Part shown: positions 1 through 8,162 of the stretch, one piece after another
How positions within the stretch are numbered: position 1 is the stretch's first letter
How the letters are laid out: each line of letters opens with the position of its first letter
Assembly (NCBI GenBank): GCA_017624155.1
Contig: JAGANS010000005.1
Location: 1-64,000 of the forward strand
Direction: 5' to 3'
Origin: Muribaculaceae bacterium
GTDB taxonomy: Bacteria > Bacteroidota > Bacteroidia > Bacteroidales > Muribaculaceae
Length of the DNA: 64,000 bases
Notes under the pieces: generated by a model
The model's input: only the letters and a program-made list of their open reading frames with translations
The model's database searches: none
What the model was told of the DNA's origin: nothing
Program-made: the position numbers and the translations under genes

Positions 1-60
1 CCACAGCCTGTACCCGAGCCGGAGGCTGAAAATGAAAAACAATCCAAGAAACAAAAGTAA
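1..60 (+). CDS. C-terminal end of an unidentified protein upstream of batA
   Basis: Frame 1 is open from the window edge to TAA at 58-60 and encodes a Pro/Glu/Lys-rich tail ending in SKKQK. Only 19 residues are visible, so the family cannot be named from sequence. In other Bacteroidales the slot just before batA, after moxR and a DUF58 gene, holds a small membrane protein of the bat operon. The 3-base gap to batA fits co-transcription. The function is inferred from position only. Confidence 0.55.
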   Translation, partial: PQPVPEPEAENEKQSKKQK

Positions 61-63
61 GCT

Positions 64-1050
64 ATGCAGTTAGCACATCCACAGCTATTATGGCTTTTTC
101 TCGTTTTCGTTCCCATGATCGTGTGGTACGTGATGAGGCAACGCGATGCGCATCCGTCGCTGTCGATATCGAGTACGTCGCCATTTGCCTCGATGCCGCG
201 ATCATGGAAACAATATCTGAGACACTTCATGTTTGTGTTGCGTCTTGGTGCCATAGGCTGTCTTATCATTGTTCTTGCCCGCCCGCAGATGAAGGACAAG
301 TGGAGTACTTCGTCCACCGAGGGTACTGATATAGTTTTGTCGCTTGATATTTCGGGCTCGATGTATGCCCGCGACTTTGAACCAAGCCGTGTCGATGCCG
401 CCAAGGCAGTTGCCGCACGCTTTATCCAGGGCCGCGAAAGCGATAACATCGGTCTTGTGATATTTGCCGGCGAGAGCCTTACCGGTATGCCTATGACTGT
501 TGATCGCGCTCAGTTGCTCGGCTATCTCGAAGGCATACAGATCGGTATGCTTGAGGATGGTACTGCGATCGGCGACGGTATCGCCACATCGCTCAACCGC
601 CTTAAGGAAGGTAAGGCAAAAAGCAAGAGCATCATATTGCTGACCGACGGTTCAAACAACACCGGTGTCGTTGCCCCGCTGTCGGCAGCAGAAGTGGCCA
701 AAGAGATGGGCGTAAAGATCTATACCATTGGTATAGGCACCAACGGCATGGCTCCGTATCCGGTGCAAAATCGTTTTGGCCGGATCGAGTATCAGCCGCA
801 GAAGGTAGAGATCGACGAGGCTACTCTTAAGGCTATCGCTGCGAATACCGGTGGCAAATATTTCCGTGCCACCGATAATCGGGCTCTCGAACAAGTGTTT
901 TCTGAAATCGACGCTCTTGAAAAGACCCAGATGGATGTCAAGGTCTTCTCGCATACGGAGGACAACTATATGCTGTGGGCATGGCTGGCATTCGGCCTGT
1001 TTGCCCTCGAAATGTTGTTGCGCTATTTATTCCTGCGTCCGATTCCTTAA
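64..1050 (+). CDS. batA: BatA, VWA-domain membrane protein of the aerotolerance operon
   Basis: This 328-residue inner-membrane protein has a von Willebrand A domain. Two hydrophobic segments lie near the N-terminus (about 8-24 and 55-72) and one near the C-terminus (about 302-322), so the VWA domain probably sits between membrane anchors. The MIDAS metal site is visible as DISGS at 95-99, followed by the expected TDGSNN strand. The bat (Bacteroides aerotolerance) genes are associated with oxygen and stress tolerance; the biochemical role of the complex is not settled. It is the first complete gene of a run of five closely packed genes, 11 bases before batB. The ATG at 64 directly follows the upstream stop. 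Confidence 0.93.
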   Translation: MQLAHPQLLWLFLVFVPMIVWYVMRQRDAHPSLSISSTSPFASMPRSWKQYLRHFMFVLRLGAIGCLIIVLARPQMKDKWSTSSTEGTDIVLSLDISGSMYARDFEPSRVDAAKAVAARFIQGRESDNIGLVIFAGESLTGMPMTVDRAQLLGYLEGIQIGMLEDGTAIGDGIATSLNRLKEGKAKSKSIILLTDGSNNTGVVAPLSAAEVAKEMGVKIYTIGIGTNGMAPYPVQNRFGRIEYQPQKVEIDEATLKAIAANTGGKYFRATDNRALEQVFSEIDALEKTQMDVKVFSHTEDNYMLWAWLAFGLFALEMLLRYLFLRPIP

Positions 1051-1061
1051 TGAATTAGATT

Positions 1062-2105
1062 ATGTTTGACTTTGCAAATCCATATCTTCTTTATCTTCTG
1101 TGGCTGGTACCGGTGTTTGCGGCTTTCTACTGGCTGGCGAGGCGTTCGCGTAAGCGCCGATTGGCCAAGTTCGGCAAGCCGGCGGTGCTTGCTCACCTTA
1201 TGCCAGATGTATCGAAGTATAAACCTGCTATAAAAATAACGCTGCGCCTGATAGCGCTGGCGGCACTTGTATTCGTGCTTGCCCGTCCGCGCGCCGGTGA
1301 GAAGGAACATGACGATACTGTCGCCGGTATCGAGGTGATGATCGCATTTGACGTTTCCAATTCGATGCTGGCTTCGTCGACTGATGATCCTAATGGCACA
1401 CCACGTCTTGACCGCGCGCGCCTGCTGCTCGAAAAGATGCTTGGGCGCCTCGATAACGATAAGGTTGGTCTTGTGATATTTGCCGGTTCAGCGAAGGTCC
1501 AGTTCCCCATGACAACCGACTTCTATACAGCCAAGATGTATCTTAATGAGCTTAATCCGTCGATGATGGCATTTCAGGGTACTTCGATTGCGGAAGCGAT
1601 CGGTATGGCCGCTAACGGTTTTTCGCCAGATGAGAATATTCATAAGGCCATAATACTGATTACCGACTCGGAGGATCACGAGGGCGAGGCCGTCGAGGCC
1701 GCCAAGGCTGCCGCCGAAAAGGGCATTCAAGTTGATGTCGTAGGCCTTGGTTCGGCAAAGGGAGCCCCTATACCTGTTCCCGGTGCTCAGGCCCAGTACT
1801 TCACCGACCGTCAGGGACAGATGGTGCTCACAACGCTTAACGACAAACTTGCTACGGAAATTGCCGAAGCCGGCCATGGCATTTATGTCAATGGCGCATC
1901 GTCGGATGCTCTTGACCGCCTTGTCGATCAGCTTGACACATTGCAGAAATCAGAGTTCAAGCATGTAACCTACAGCGCCGGTGCCGAGCAGTTCCCCCTG
2001 TTTGCATGGATTGCATTTGTGTTTTTGATTATTGACGCATTTGTTCTCGACCGCAAGAACAATCTGCTCAGAAAAATTAACTTCTTCACTAAGAAACAGG
2101 CATGA
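1062..2105 (+). CDS. batB: BatB, second VWA-domain membrane protein
   Basis: A 347-residue paralogue of BatA with the same plan: hydrophobic N-terminal segments (about 8-25 and 58-75), a VWA domain with MIDAS motif DVSNS at 97-101, and a C-terminal membrane segment rich in Phe and Ile. Its stop overlaps the batC start in an ATGA arrangement at 2102-2105, so translation of the two is probably coupled. BatA and BatB are thought to work together in the Bat complex. Nothing is truncated and the length is usual for the family. Confidence 0.93.
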   Translation: MFDFANPYLLYLLWLVPVFAAFYWLARRSRKRRLAKFGKPAVLAHLMPDVSKYKPAIKITLRLIALAALVFVLARPRAGEKEHDDTVAGIEVMIAFDVSNSMLASSTDDPNGTPRLDRARLLLEKMLGRLDNDKVGLVIFAGSAKVQFPMTTDFYTAKMYLNELNPSMMAFQGTSIAEAIGMAANGFSPDENIHKAIILITDSEDHEGEAVEAAKAAAEKGIQVDVVGLGSAKGAPIPVPGAQAQYFTDRQGQMVLTTLNDKLATEIAEAGHGIYVNGASSDALDRLVDQLDTLQKSEFKHVTYSAGAEQFPLFAWIAFVFLIIDAFVLDRKNNLLRKINFFTKKQA

Positions 2106-2815
2106 AAAAGTTAGCGTTCACACTGTGTGCCTTTGCAATAGGTACTGTAACTGTATTAGCAGCCGGTGATGGCTCGACTAAGACCATGCGAAATCTCGTG
2201 GTGGAAGGTAACAAGCTCTTTAAGGAAGAGAATTATCATGCCGCTCTTGAGAGTTACGAAAAGGCACTGGCACTCGATCCTACATATCAGTATGCCATGT
2301 ACGACAAGGCCGTGGCGCTTGTGCAGCTTGCAACGGATGACAACAAGAACACTGAAAATGATCCGCGCAAGGTTGCTGCAGGACTGTTTGCCGATGTCGC
2401 AAAAGCCAACAGCAATCCTGAACTCGCATCACGTTCTTACTATAATCTTGGCAACCTTGCTTTTAACGACGAACAATATGATCAGGCTATAAGCATGTAC
2501 AAGGGATCGCTCAGAATCAATCCGGACAATCGCCAATGTCGTCAGAATCTGCTTATGGCTCTCCAAAAGAAACAGGAGCAGGAACAGAATCAGCAAAATC
2601 AGGACCAGGACAAAGATAAGGAGGACCAGCAGCAACAACAAGAGCAGCAACAGCAGCAGGAACAACAGCAGGAGCAGCAGCCTCAGCAACAGCCTATGAC
2701 GCAGAGCGCCGAACAAATTTTGCAGGCCATGCAGAACAAGGAAAATGCTACGCGGCAGAAGACCAACCGTCAGCCGCAGCAGCGGGGGCAGCGCTCTACC
2801 GACAAACCCTGGTAA
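2102..2815 (+). CDS. batC: BatC, periplasmic TPR protein with Gln-rich tail
   Basis: A 237-residue protein with a signal peptide (MKKLAFTLCAFAIGTVTV) and tetratricopeptide repeats over about 30-150, including two clear copies with the Y-x-x-A-L/I pattern. From about residue 157 it becomes a Gln/Glu/Asp-rich low-complexity tail with long glutamine runs, ending in a basic stretch. This architecture is characteristic of BatC in Bacteroides. TPRs usually mediate protein contacts, so a scaffold role in the Bat complex is likely. The ATG overlaps the batB stop. The (CAG)n-type repeat around 2620-2695 could be prone to length variation. Confidence 0.9.
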   Translation: MKKLAFTLCAFAIGTVTVLAAGDGSTKTMRNLVVEGNKLFKEENYHAALESYEKALALDPTYQYAMYDKAVALVQLATDDNKNTENDPRKVAAGLFADVAKANSNPELASRSYYNLGNLAFNDEQYDQAISMYKGSLRINPDNRQCRQNLLMALQKKQEQEQNQQNQDQDKDKEDQQQQQEQQQQQEQQQEQQPQQQPMTQSAEQILQAMQNKENATRQKTNRQPQQRGQRSTDKPW

Positions 2816-2848
2816 CTCCTGGCAAATCCATAAAACACCATCGCAATA

Positions 2849-4678
2849 ATGATACGTTTCAACAACAGAATACTCGTTTTGCTCGCCGTGACAATAATTT
2901 CGGCGATGAGTGTATGCGCTAAGGTGAGTTTTCAGTTAGTGCCGCGACAGAACGTAGTGTCGGGCACCAACTTCCCAATATCATTAAGACTTACCGTTGA
3001 GAACGAGGACATCGACAACATTTCGATGCCTAAGGCCCCTGAACTGAAAGGATGCCGGCTGCTCAGTGGTCCGAATGCCACGACCTCGCAGATGCAGCAG
3101 ACTATAATCAATGGCAAAAGCAGCACGTATGCCGTGATTGATCTGGTCTGCTACTATCGGGCAGGTAATCCTGGGACAGTCAGGATACCGTCTGTAACCC
3201 TCAATGTAGGCGGCAAGGCTTATCATTCCGGAGAAGGGTCTTTTGAGATCCTTCCTCCCGACGCATCTTCTTCCGCTCAGAATCAGGGTGGGGGGATGTC
3301 GCCCGGTGTAGCCTCGTCAGGCGCGTCCGCTCACGATTTCTTTGTGCGTGTTATTTTCTCAAAGTCATCGGTGTATGAACAGGAAGGTGTGATTGCCATT
3401 ACCAAACTGTATCGTCCGAATGACCGTAAATTCTCGCTTCAGCTGGAAGCTGTACCCAAGACTCCGGTATATGAGGGCTTCCTTTCTGACGATCTTCAGG
3501 CAAATCCCGAGGGCCAGATAGAGAATTACAACGGCAAGAACTATATTACATATGAGTTGGCGCGAGTGCTCTTGTTCCCACAGAAGTCGGGCACTCTAAA
3601 GGTGCAGTCAGGAACATATACCCTACGTATTCAGGAGCAGGTCGGACTGATACGTATGCATGGATTCGCCACTCCGCGTTACGAAGAATATACATATACA
3701 ACACCGCTCGTTAACGGCGTACTGAATGTGAAGGCTCTGCCCGAGCCCCGGCCTGCCGATTTTATCGGTGCTGTTGGTGATTATAATCTGACATATAAAC
3801 TTACGCCCGATCAACTCCGGACAAATGAGTCTGCGACATATTCACTTACCTTCAAGGGTACAGGCAACGTAAAGTATCTCACGACGCCAACTGTTCAGTT
3901 CCCGGCCACATTTGACAAGTATACGTCCAAGTCGGACATCAAGGCCAATGTGAGCGGGCAGACTTACACCGGATCGTACACTGTTGATTTTCCTATAGTG
4001 CCTCAGGAAGTCGGCGAATATGAGATTCCCGCCCAGACATTCAGCTATTTCAATCTCAATAGTCATAAATACGAGCAGCTAAGCGTACCTGCTATTCCGG
4101 TCAAGGTAGCACGCGGCGCGGCTGTCGCAAGCAGTGCCGAGCAAAAGGCAGTCGACACGTCGATGCAGGATATTCTGCACATACATGCTCTACAATCCAA
4201 ACCGACTTCTTACGGAAGTCCCATCTTTCTCGCAGGATGGTATTGGTGCCTGTGGTGCGTAGTTGTGCTCGCACTGTTATTGTCGATTATATTTTATCGT
4301 CGACATCTTAAACTCGCAGCCGATGTTACAGGGCGCCGTGTGGCACGCGCAAACCGGGTTGCTTCCAAGAGATTCAAAGCTGCATCCAAATTTATGAAGA
4401 CCCATCAGGATGATAAATTCTATGAAGAGCTCGCGCGTGCGCTCAAGGGATATATCGGCGATAAACTTGGGATGGCTCCGTCACAGCTTATAAGCGATAC
4501 TATAAGCGATAAACTTCTCGCAAAAGGTATATCTGCCGAAACAGTGGATTCGGTGCTACGTGTGCTTGACGAGTGCGAGATGGCTCGTTTTACCCCGACA
4601 CAGTCCGACTCCGCAATGCACGAATTATATAATCAGGCTTCTGCCGCAATCAAATCGATTGAAGACTCCAAAATCTGA
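2849..4678 (+). CDS. batD: BatD, large periplasmic protein with membrane anchor
   Basis: 609 residues: an N-terminal signal peptide (cleavage probably after SVCA), a long beta-rich periplasmic part with repeated Ig-like strands, a single membrane segment at about 458-483 (start FLAGWYWCLWC), and a cytoplasmic C-terminal helical domain. This is the family plan for BatD (oxygen tolerance protein). It follows batC after 33 bases and precedes batE by 3 bases. The gene is full length with no frameshift. The function within the Bat complex is unknown; the position between TPR proteins suggests an assembly or envelope-stress role. Confidence 0.9.
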   Translation: MIRFNNRILVLLAVTIISAMSVCAKVSFQLVPRQNVVSGTNFPISLRLTVENEDIDNISMPKAPELKGCRLLSGPNATTSQMQQTIINGKSSTYAVIDLVCYYRAGNPGTVRIPSVTLNVGGKAYHSGEGSFEILPPDASSSAQNQGGGMSPGVASSGASAHDFFVRVIFSKSSVYEQEGVIAITKLYRPNDRKFSLQLEAVPKTPVYEGFLSDDLQANPEGQIENYNGKNYITYELARVLLFPQKSGTLKVQSGTYTLRIQEQVGLIRMHGFATPRYEEYTYTTPLVNGVLNVKALPEPRPADFIGAVGDYNLTYKLTPDQLRTNESATYSLTFKGTGNVKYLTTPTVQFPATFDKYTSKSDIKANVSGQTYTGSYTVDFPIVPQEVGEYEIPAQTFSYFNLNSHKYEQLSVPAIPVKVARGAAVASSAEQKAVDTSMQDILHIHALQSKPTSYGSPIFLAGWYWCLWCVVVLALLLSIIFYRRHLKLAADVTGRRVARANRVASKRFKAASKFMKTHQDDKFYEELARALKGYIGDKLGMAPSQLISDTISDKLLAKGISAETVDSVLRVLDECEMARFTPTQSDSAMHELYNQASAAIKSIEDSKI

Positions 4679-4681
4679 ACG

Positions 4682-5461
4682 ATGAAATCAAGATTGACAG
4701 TCATAACAGGCTTAATAATTGCCTGCTGCATGAGTTTATCCGCTATGCCGGTGGAACAGCTTGCCGACTCAGCATATAATAAGGAGAATTATACCGAAGC
4801 GATCCGCCTCTACAACGAATCGCTTAAGGAAAACGGACGCAACAGCGATGTATACTATAACCTTGGCAATGCCTGGTATCGATCAGGAAATGTAGCGCAG
4901 GCAGTACTTGCTTACGAGCGTGCACTGCGGGTTGATCCATCGAACGCCGATGCCCGTACCAATCTCGACTTCGTGAATTCGCGCCTCGAAGATAAGCCCG
5001 AGGACAACAACTCATTCCTTACCCGCGCTCATGTGTCTGTGGTGACGGCCATGTCGGCCAATGCCTGGGCATGGACGGCTTTTATTGTATTTGTCATGCT
5101 ATGCGGAGCCGCTGCAGTGTATATCTTTTCGTCGAATGTCATGGTGAGAAAGGCAGGCTTCTTCAGCGGAATACTGTTGTTGATTCTTGCTGTATATTTT
5201 GTCGTTGTTGCCTCGGATGCCTCATCGCGTGTCAATGATCATGACGAGGCAATAGTTACTGCACCGAGTACATTGCTCAATTCTGTGCCGCGACAGCCGA
5301 AGCAGACCGAGAAAGTGGTACCGCTGCATCAGGGCACGAAAGTCGAGATTATCGACTCTGTGTCGACGCCCGATGATCCGGTGTCACCTCGCTGGTATAA
5401 TGTGCGCATCAACGGCTCAAACTCGGCATGGCTCAGAGGAACTGATGTAGAGCGTATCTGA
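4682..5461 (+). CDS. batE: BatE, TPR and SH3-like membrane protein
   Basis: A 259-residue protein with a signal peptide, two or three TPR units over about 20-95 (including DVYYNLGNAWYRSG), two membrane segments at about 125-150 and 157-178, and a C-terminal SH3-like fold from about 213 ending in AWLRGTDVERI. This order matches BatE. It is the last gene of the bat operon; the next gene starts 118 bases on and is of another function. A weak 6-bp inverted repeat (CTGACA/TGTCAG) near 5497-5521 may help end transcription but lacks a T run. Confidence 0.9.
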   Translation: MKSRLTVITGLIIACCMSLSAMPVEQLADSAYNKENYTEAIRLYNESLKENGRNSDVYYNLGNAWYRSGNVAQAVLAYERALRVDPSNADARTNLDFVNSRLEDKPEDNNSFLTRAHVSVVTAMSANAWAWTAFIVFVMLCGAAAVYIFSSNVMVRKAGFFSGILLLILAVYFVVVASDASSRVNDHDEAIVTAPSTLLNSVPRQPKQTEKVVPLHQGTKVEIIDSVSTPDDPVSPRWYNVRINGSNSAWLRGTDVERI

Positions 5462-5579
5462 TCCCGGTATGAACAAGGTCGTGAGGCGGGGGCTTCTGAC
5501 AGGATTAGCCGTCTTGTCAGGTTACATGAATACTTTTATAACCGCTTCACGTTAAGGGACGCTATAAAAACTCAAAAAC

Positions 5580-6347
5580 ATGATTGGAGCAATAATCGGC
5601 GACATCGTAGGTTCAGCTTACGAATTCGATAATACATTTGACTATAATTTCCCCATTTTCGGCCCTGACAGATCATTCACCGACGACACAATCTGCACCG
5701 TTGCAGTCGCTGATGCCATTCTCAGCGGTAAAGATTATCAAGATTCAATGCGTGAATGGTGTCGCAGATATCCTCATCCAATGGGTGAATATGGCGGATA
5801 CTTTTTTAACTGGGTTATGCGCGCCGATCCTCATCCCTATAATAGCTATGGCAATGGCTCGGCAATGCGCGTAAGTCCGGTAGCCTGGCTGTTCGATAAT
5901 GAGGCCGATGTGCGTGCACAGGCCGAGGCCTCGGCCGCTATTACGCATAATCATCCTGAAGGCATAAAAGGCGCCGTTGCTATCGCTATAGCGATTTATA
6001 GAATGCGCATTGCTACTGAGAGAGACAGTGACATATTTGAGCGTGTTGCCCAATGTTATTATGGAGACAATGCCTTTATGAATTTCCCGGCAAAAGGATA
6101 TTTTGATGTTACATGTCAAGGCTGTGTCCCTCTGGCTCTGCATATAGCAACGGAGGCTTCAAATTTTGAAGATGCCATAAGGCTTGCTATTACTTATGGC
6201 GGCGATTCCGATACATTAGGAGCTATTGTCGGTTCGCTTGCCGAGGCCCGATTCGGAATTCCTGAGCAGATTGTTGATAAGGCTAAAGAATATCTTCCTG
6301 ACGAAATGATAAAGATCCTCGACAACTTCAACAGCTGTTGTAAATAG
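5580..6347 (+). CDS. ADP-ribosylglycohydrolase family protein
   Basis: A 255-residue protein of the DraG/ARH-type family, which removes ADP-ribose from modified protein side chains or related substrates using two metal ions. Visible metal-binding motifs are GDIVGSAYEF near the N-terminus, FTDDT at about 38-42, and GGDSDTLGAIVG near the C-terminus, all in the expected order. There is no signal peptide, so it is cytoplasmic. The substrate cannot be read from sequence. No ADP-ribosyltransferase gene is visible in the window. It converges on the XRE regulator at 6422, with a shared stem-loop between them. Confidence 0.88.
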   Translation: MIGAIIGDIVGSAYEFDNTFDYNFPIFGPDRSFTDDTICTVAVADAILSGKDYQDSMREWCRRYPHPMGEYGGYFFNWVMRADPHPYNSYGNGSAMRVSPVAWLFDNEADVRAQAEASAAITHNHPEGIKGAVAIAIAIYRMRIATERDSDIFERVAQCYYGDNAFMNFPAKGYFDVTCQGCVPLALHIATEASNFEDAIRLAITYGGDSDTLGAIVGSLAEARFGIPEQIVDKAKEYLPDEMIKILDNFNSCCK

Positions 6348-6378
6348 AGCCGGTACAAATAAAGCTAAGAATGTATGA

Positions 6379-6416
6379 CCGACAGTCACCGGATACAGGG
6401 ATAGGTGACTTGTCGG
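6379..6416. terminator. Stem-loop between convergent genes
   Basis: CCGACAgTCACC at 6379-6390 pairs with GGTGACtTGTCGG at 6404-6416 with one bulged or mismatched base per arm. It is followed on the plus strand by CTTTATT. It lies between the convergent ends of the ADP-ribosylglycohydrolase and the XRE gene, so it probably terminates both. Confidence 0.7.
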
Positions 6417-6421
6417 CTTTA

Positions 6422-6958
6422 TTACTTCTCACCGCTTGGGGTAAAGATTTCAAAACTGCTGTCGGAATAAAATACCATTATCGACTGAATCTTTTTTGCC
6501 GGGTCGGACGGAACTGCCGGTGCGACAGCCAATGGCTGTGAAGGCTGGTCTTTGAACGCCTGTGAACTGTCTTTTTTACCAAATTCGCTACTTTCCGGTA
6601 TAGCAGAGCTATTTTGGTTTGAATTCTGTACAGGATTTATTATTGTACCTTTGTTAGTATCCCCTTGCATTCCAGTCGTTTTGCTACTGGAAAAGGAGTC
6701 CGAATCCTCATTTTTAGCCTCTGAGATTTCAATATTTTCATCGCTAAGCATACTGCCTTCGCCAAACAGCAGCCACATGATGTTTAGTTCAGGGAAAGCT
6801 GTGTGAATTTTGGCCGTGAGGTCATCACTCATTCGTTTATTGCGGCCATTCAGAAATTGCGACAGGGTAGGTCTGGGAATACCTGCGGTGTCGGCGAACT
6901 GCGAATTTGAGAGTCCTTTAAAATCCCTGAATGTAACGAGTCGAGATACGATGTCCAT
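6422..6958 (-). CDS. XRE-family helix-turn-helix transcriptional regulator
   Basis: 178 residues with an N-terminal HTH_3-type DNA-binding domain (about 4-65). The helix-turn-helix is visible around SNSQFADTAGIPRPTLSQFL, followed by the Bacteroidales-typical ending IMWLLFGEGSM. A Ser/Asn-rich low-complexity linker covers about 75-145. A short C-terminal strand motif, IQSIMVFYSDSSFEIF, is shared by many Bacteroidetes XRE regulators. There is no S24 peptidase domain, so it is not a classic LexA/CI repressor. It is transcribed from its own promoter at 7001-7032. A small palindrome between promoter and start may be its operator. The target genes are unknown. Confidence 0.85.
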   Translation of the reverse strand: MDIVSRLVTFRDFKGLSNSQFADTAGIPRPTLSQFLNGRNKRMSDDLTAKIHTAFPELNIMWLLFGEGSMLSDENIEISEAKNEDSDSFSSSKTTGMQGDTNKGTIINPVQNSNQNSSAIPESSEFGKKDSSQAFKDQPSQPLAVAPAVPSDPAKKIQSIMVFYSDSSFEIFTPSGEK

Positions 6959-6983
6959 TTTGAATAAAATTAGCTAAAAAACG

Positions 6984-6996
6984 GTGAATTTTTCAC
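6984..6996. promoter_or_regulatory. Candidate operator palindrome at the XRE gene transcription start
   Basis: GTGAAtttTTCAC is a perfect 5-bp-arm palindrome. It lies between the -7 element (7001-7008) and the start codon (6958), over the expected transcription start near 6994. Position and symmetry suit autorepression by the XRE protein; this is inference. Confidence 0.35.
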
Positions 6997-7000
6997 TGTG

Positions 7001-7032
7001 CAAATGTAAAAAGAATAATTTAGAAATACAAA
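7001..7032 (-). promoter_or_regulatory. Bacteroidetes-type promoter for the XRE gene
   Basis: On the minus strand, TTTG at 7032-7029, a 20-base spacer, then TACATTTG at 7008-7001. Both boxes and the spacing match the primary sigma factor consensus of Bacteroidetes. Transcription would start about 35 bases before the ATG at 6958. Confidence 0.7.
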
Positions 7033-7568
7033 TTTATTGATGGAAATTTTATATATTGAAATGTAAATTGAAATTCATATTTGCAAACAAGTGTATTTAC
7101 AAATGCAATTTACAAATACATCGCTGATAAAGTTTTACAAAAAGTTTAATATGCTAATTATCCTATATAACTAATTTTACATTAAGATACGCTTCACGGC
7201 GTAGTTTCGATATAAGTCGCAGTGATATTTAAAGCTAAAATAGTGAAATCTCATATAATATATATGAAAATTAATCTATTAAGCTACTTGTTAAAATATG
7301 TTACATAGTGGTTTGTTATGAATGTAAATTCAGAAATGCAAGGCGGAATTTACTGCATCTGTAAATTATTTTTATAATGCGGAAGGATAATGACACTAAA
7401 ATCCACAACCGCCGATCAATGTTGGTCGTAAATTTAATTGCGAATGTAAATGTAAATAGTAGCTTCCCCAGTTATTACTTACAAATAGTTGTTTGCAATT
7501 TTTAATAACATCACATTTTGGATAATATTCTGGAATATTATTGACAACATCCCGTCTTATTTACAAAT
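7003..7568. repeat. Cluster of short AATGTAAA and TTTACAAAT words
   Basis: AATGTAAA occurs at 7003-7010, 7060-7067, 7321-7328, 7443-7450 and 7449-7456. TTTACAAAT occurs at 7096-7104, 7109-7117 and 7560-7568, with an 8-of-9 match at 7478-7486. The first two TTTACAAAT copies are 13 bases apart and are bracketed by an inverted TGTATTT/AAATACA pair (7093-7121). Spacing is otherwise irregular, so this is not a CRISPR or tandem array. It could be a multi-site protein-binding region or a by-product of AT richness. Confidence 0.45.
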
Positions 7569-8081
7569 ATAACAATGTAGAAAGGCAAAAAGTCGTTTAA
7601 AAAGGTCATATTATTCATATCTTTAACACTTTATGTGTGTTTTTAAGCCGTCAAACATCTTTTTTAATCTAAATAATTACCTATGGACGCAACTATTGGC
7701 AGACTCGCTTACCCAAAACTTTAAGTAGGCTTTGGAATTTGTTTAAATTAGATTCGTAGTCCTGATCGAAAAAATTCTACCTGACTAAGAATGGACTTAG
7801 TTGTCTACAAAATGATGAACAAGGATGAAGTTTGCAATACGGCCAGTCGATGATAGATTTTCATGACGATTTAGTTTTTAATTGTCCGGCCAATTTTCCG
7901 ATTCTTGGAATGTATAATGAGATGATAGCTCGTTGCTGCGCTTATTTTCTAATTATACTTGATGTAATATAATCTATATTATGTTAAATCGATGTCGTGC
8001 GTATATGGTGGTTTACCCTTTCATAAGAAAAATAGTTCTGAACAAATATGCTTTGTGATTAATTTAATTCATTGTGCTTGG
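7033..8081. other. AT-rich intergenic region, no gene seen
   Basis: About 1 kb of strongly AT-rich sequence unlike the surrounding coding DNA. No open frame of useful length, no tRNA-like fold and no transposase remnant was recognised on either strand. The longest start-led frame noticed is a 13-codon peptide at about 7683. No good match to a DnaA box (TTATCCACA) was found, so an origin is not supported. The right end holds the purL promoter. The left part holds the short-word cluster listed separately. Confidence 0.7.
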
Positions 8082-8113
8082 TTTGGCTGTTAACTGAAAT
8101 AGTTGTACCTTTG
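8082..8113 (+). promoter_or_regulatory. purL promoter
   Basis: TTTG at 8082-8085, a 20-base spacer, then TACCTTTG at 8106-8113. This is a near-ideal Bacteroidetes promoter. Transcription should start near 8120, giving a leader of about 43 bases and excluding the in-frame TTG at 8103 as the purL start. Confidence 0.8.
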
Positions 8114-8162
8114 CATTGGCAATCAATATTCACATTTTTGCAACATTAGATTAACATTAGAT

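Noticed and set aside
2571..2700. Separate gene on the minus strand rich in Leu opposite batC
   Set aside because: It is the reverse of the glutamine-rich batC tail and has no independent support.
5469..5555. 28-codon frame with a signal-peptide-like start between batE and the ADP-ribosylglycohydrolase
   Set aside because: No promoter, no recognisable family, and length within chance expectation; the stretch is better seen as intergenic.
5580..6958. Toxin-antitoxin module of ADP-ribosyl type
   Set aside because: The genes are convergent, not an operon, and no toxin-like transferase is present.
7003..7568. CRISPR array from repeated words
   Set aside because: Repeats are 8-9 bases, irregularly spaced and in both orientations; no cas genes.
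7033..8081. Replication origin in the AT-rich region
   Set aside because: No good DnaA boxes, no dnaA or other origin-linked genes adjacent, and no parS-like palindrome was found.
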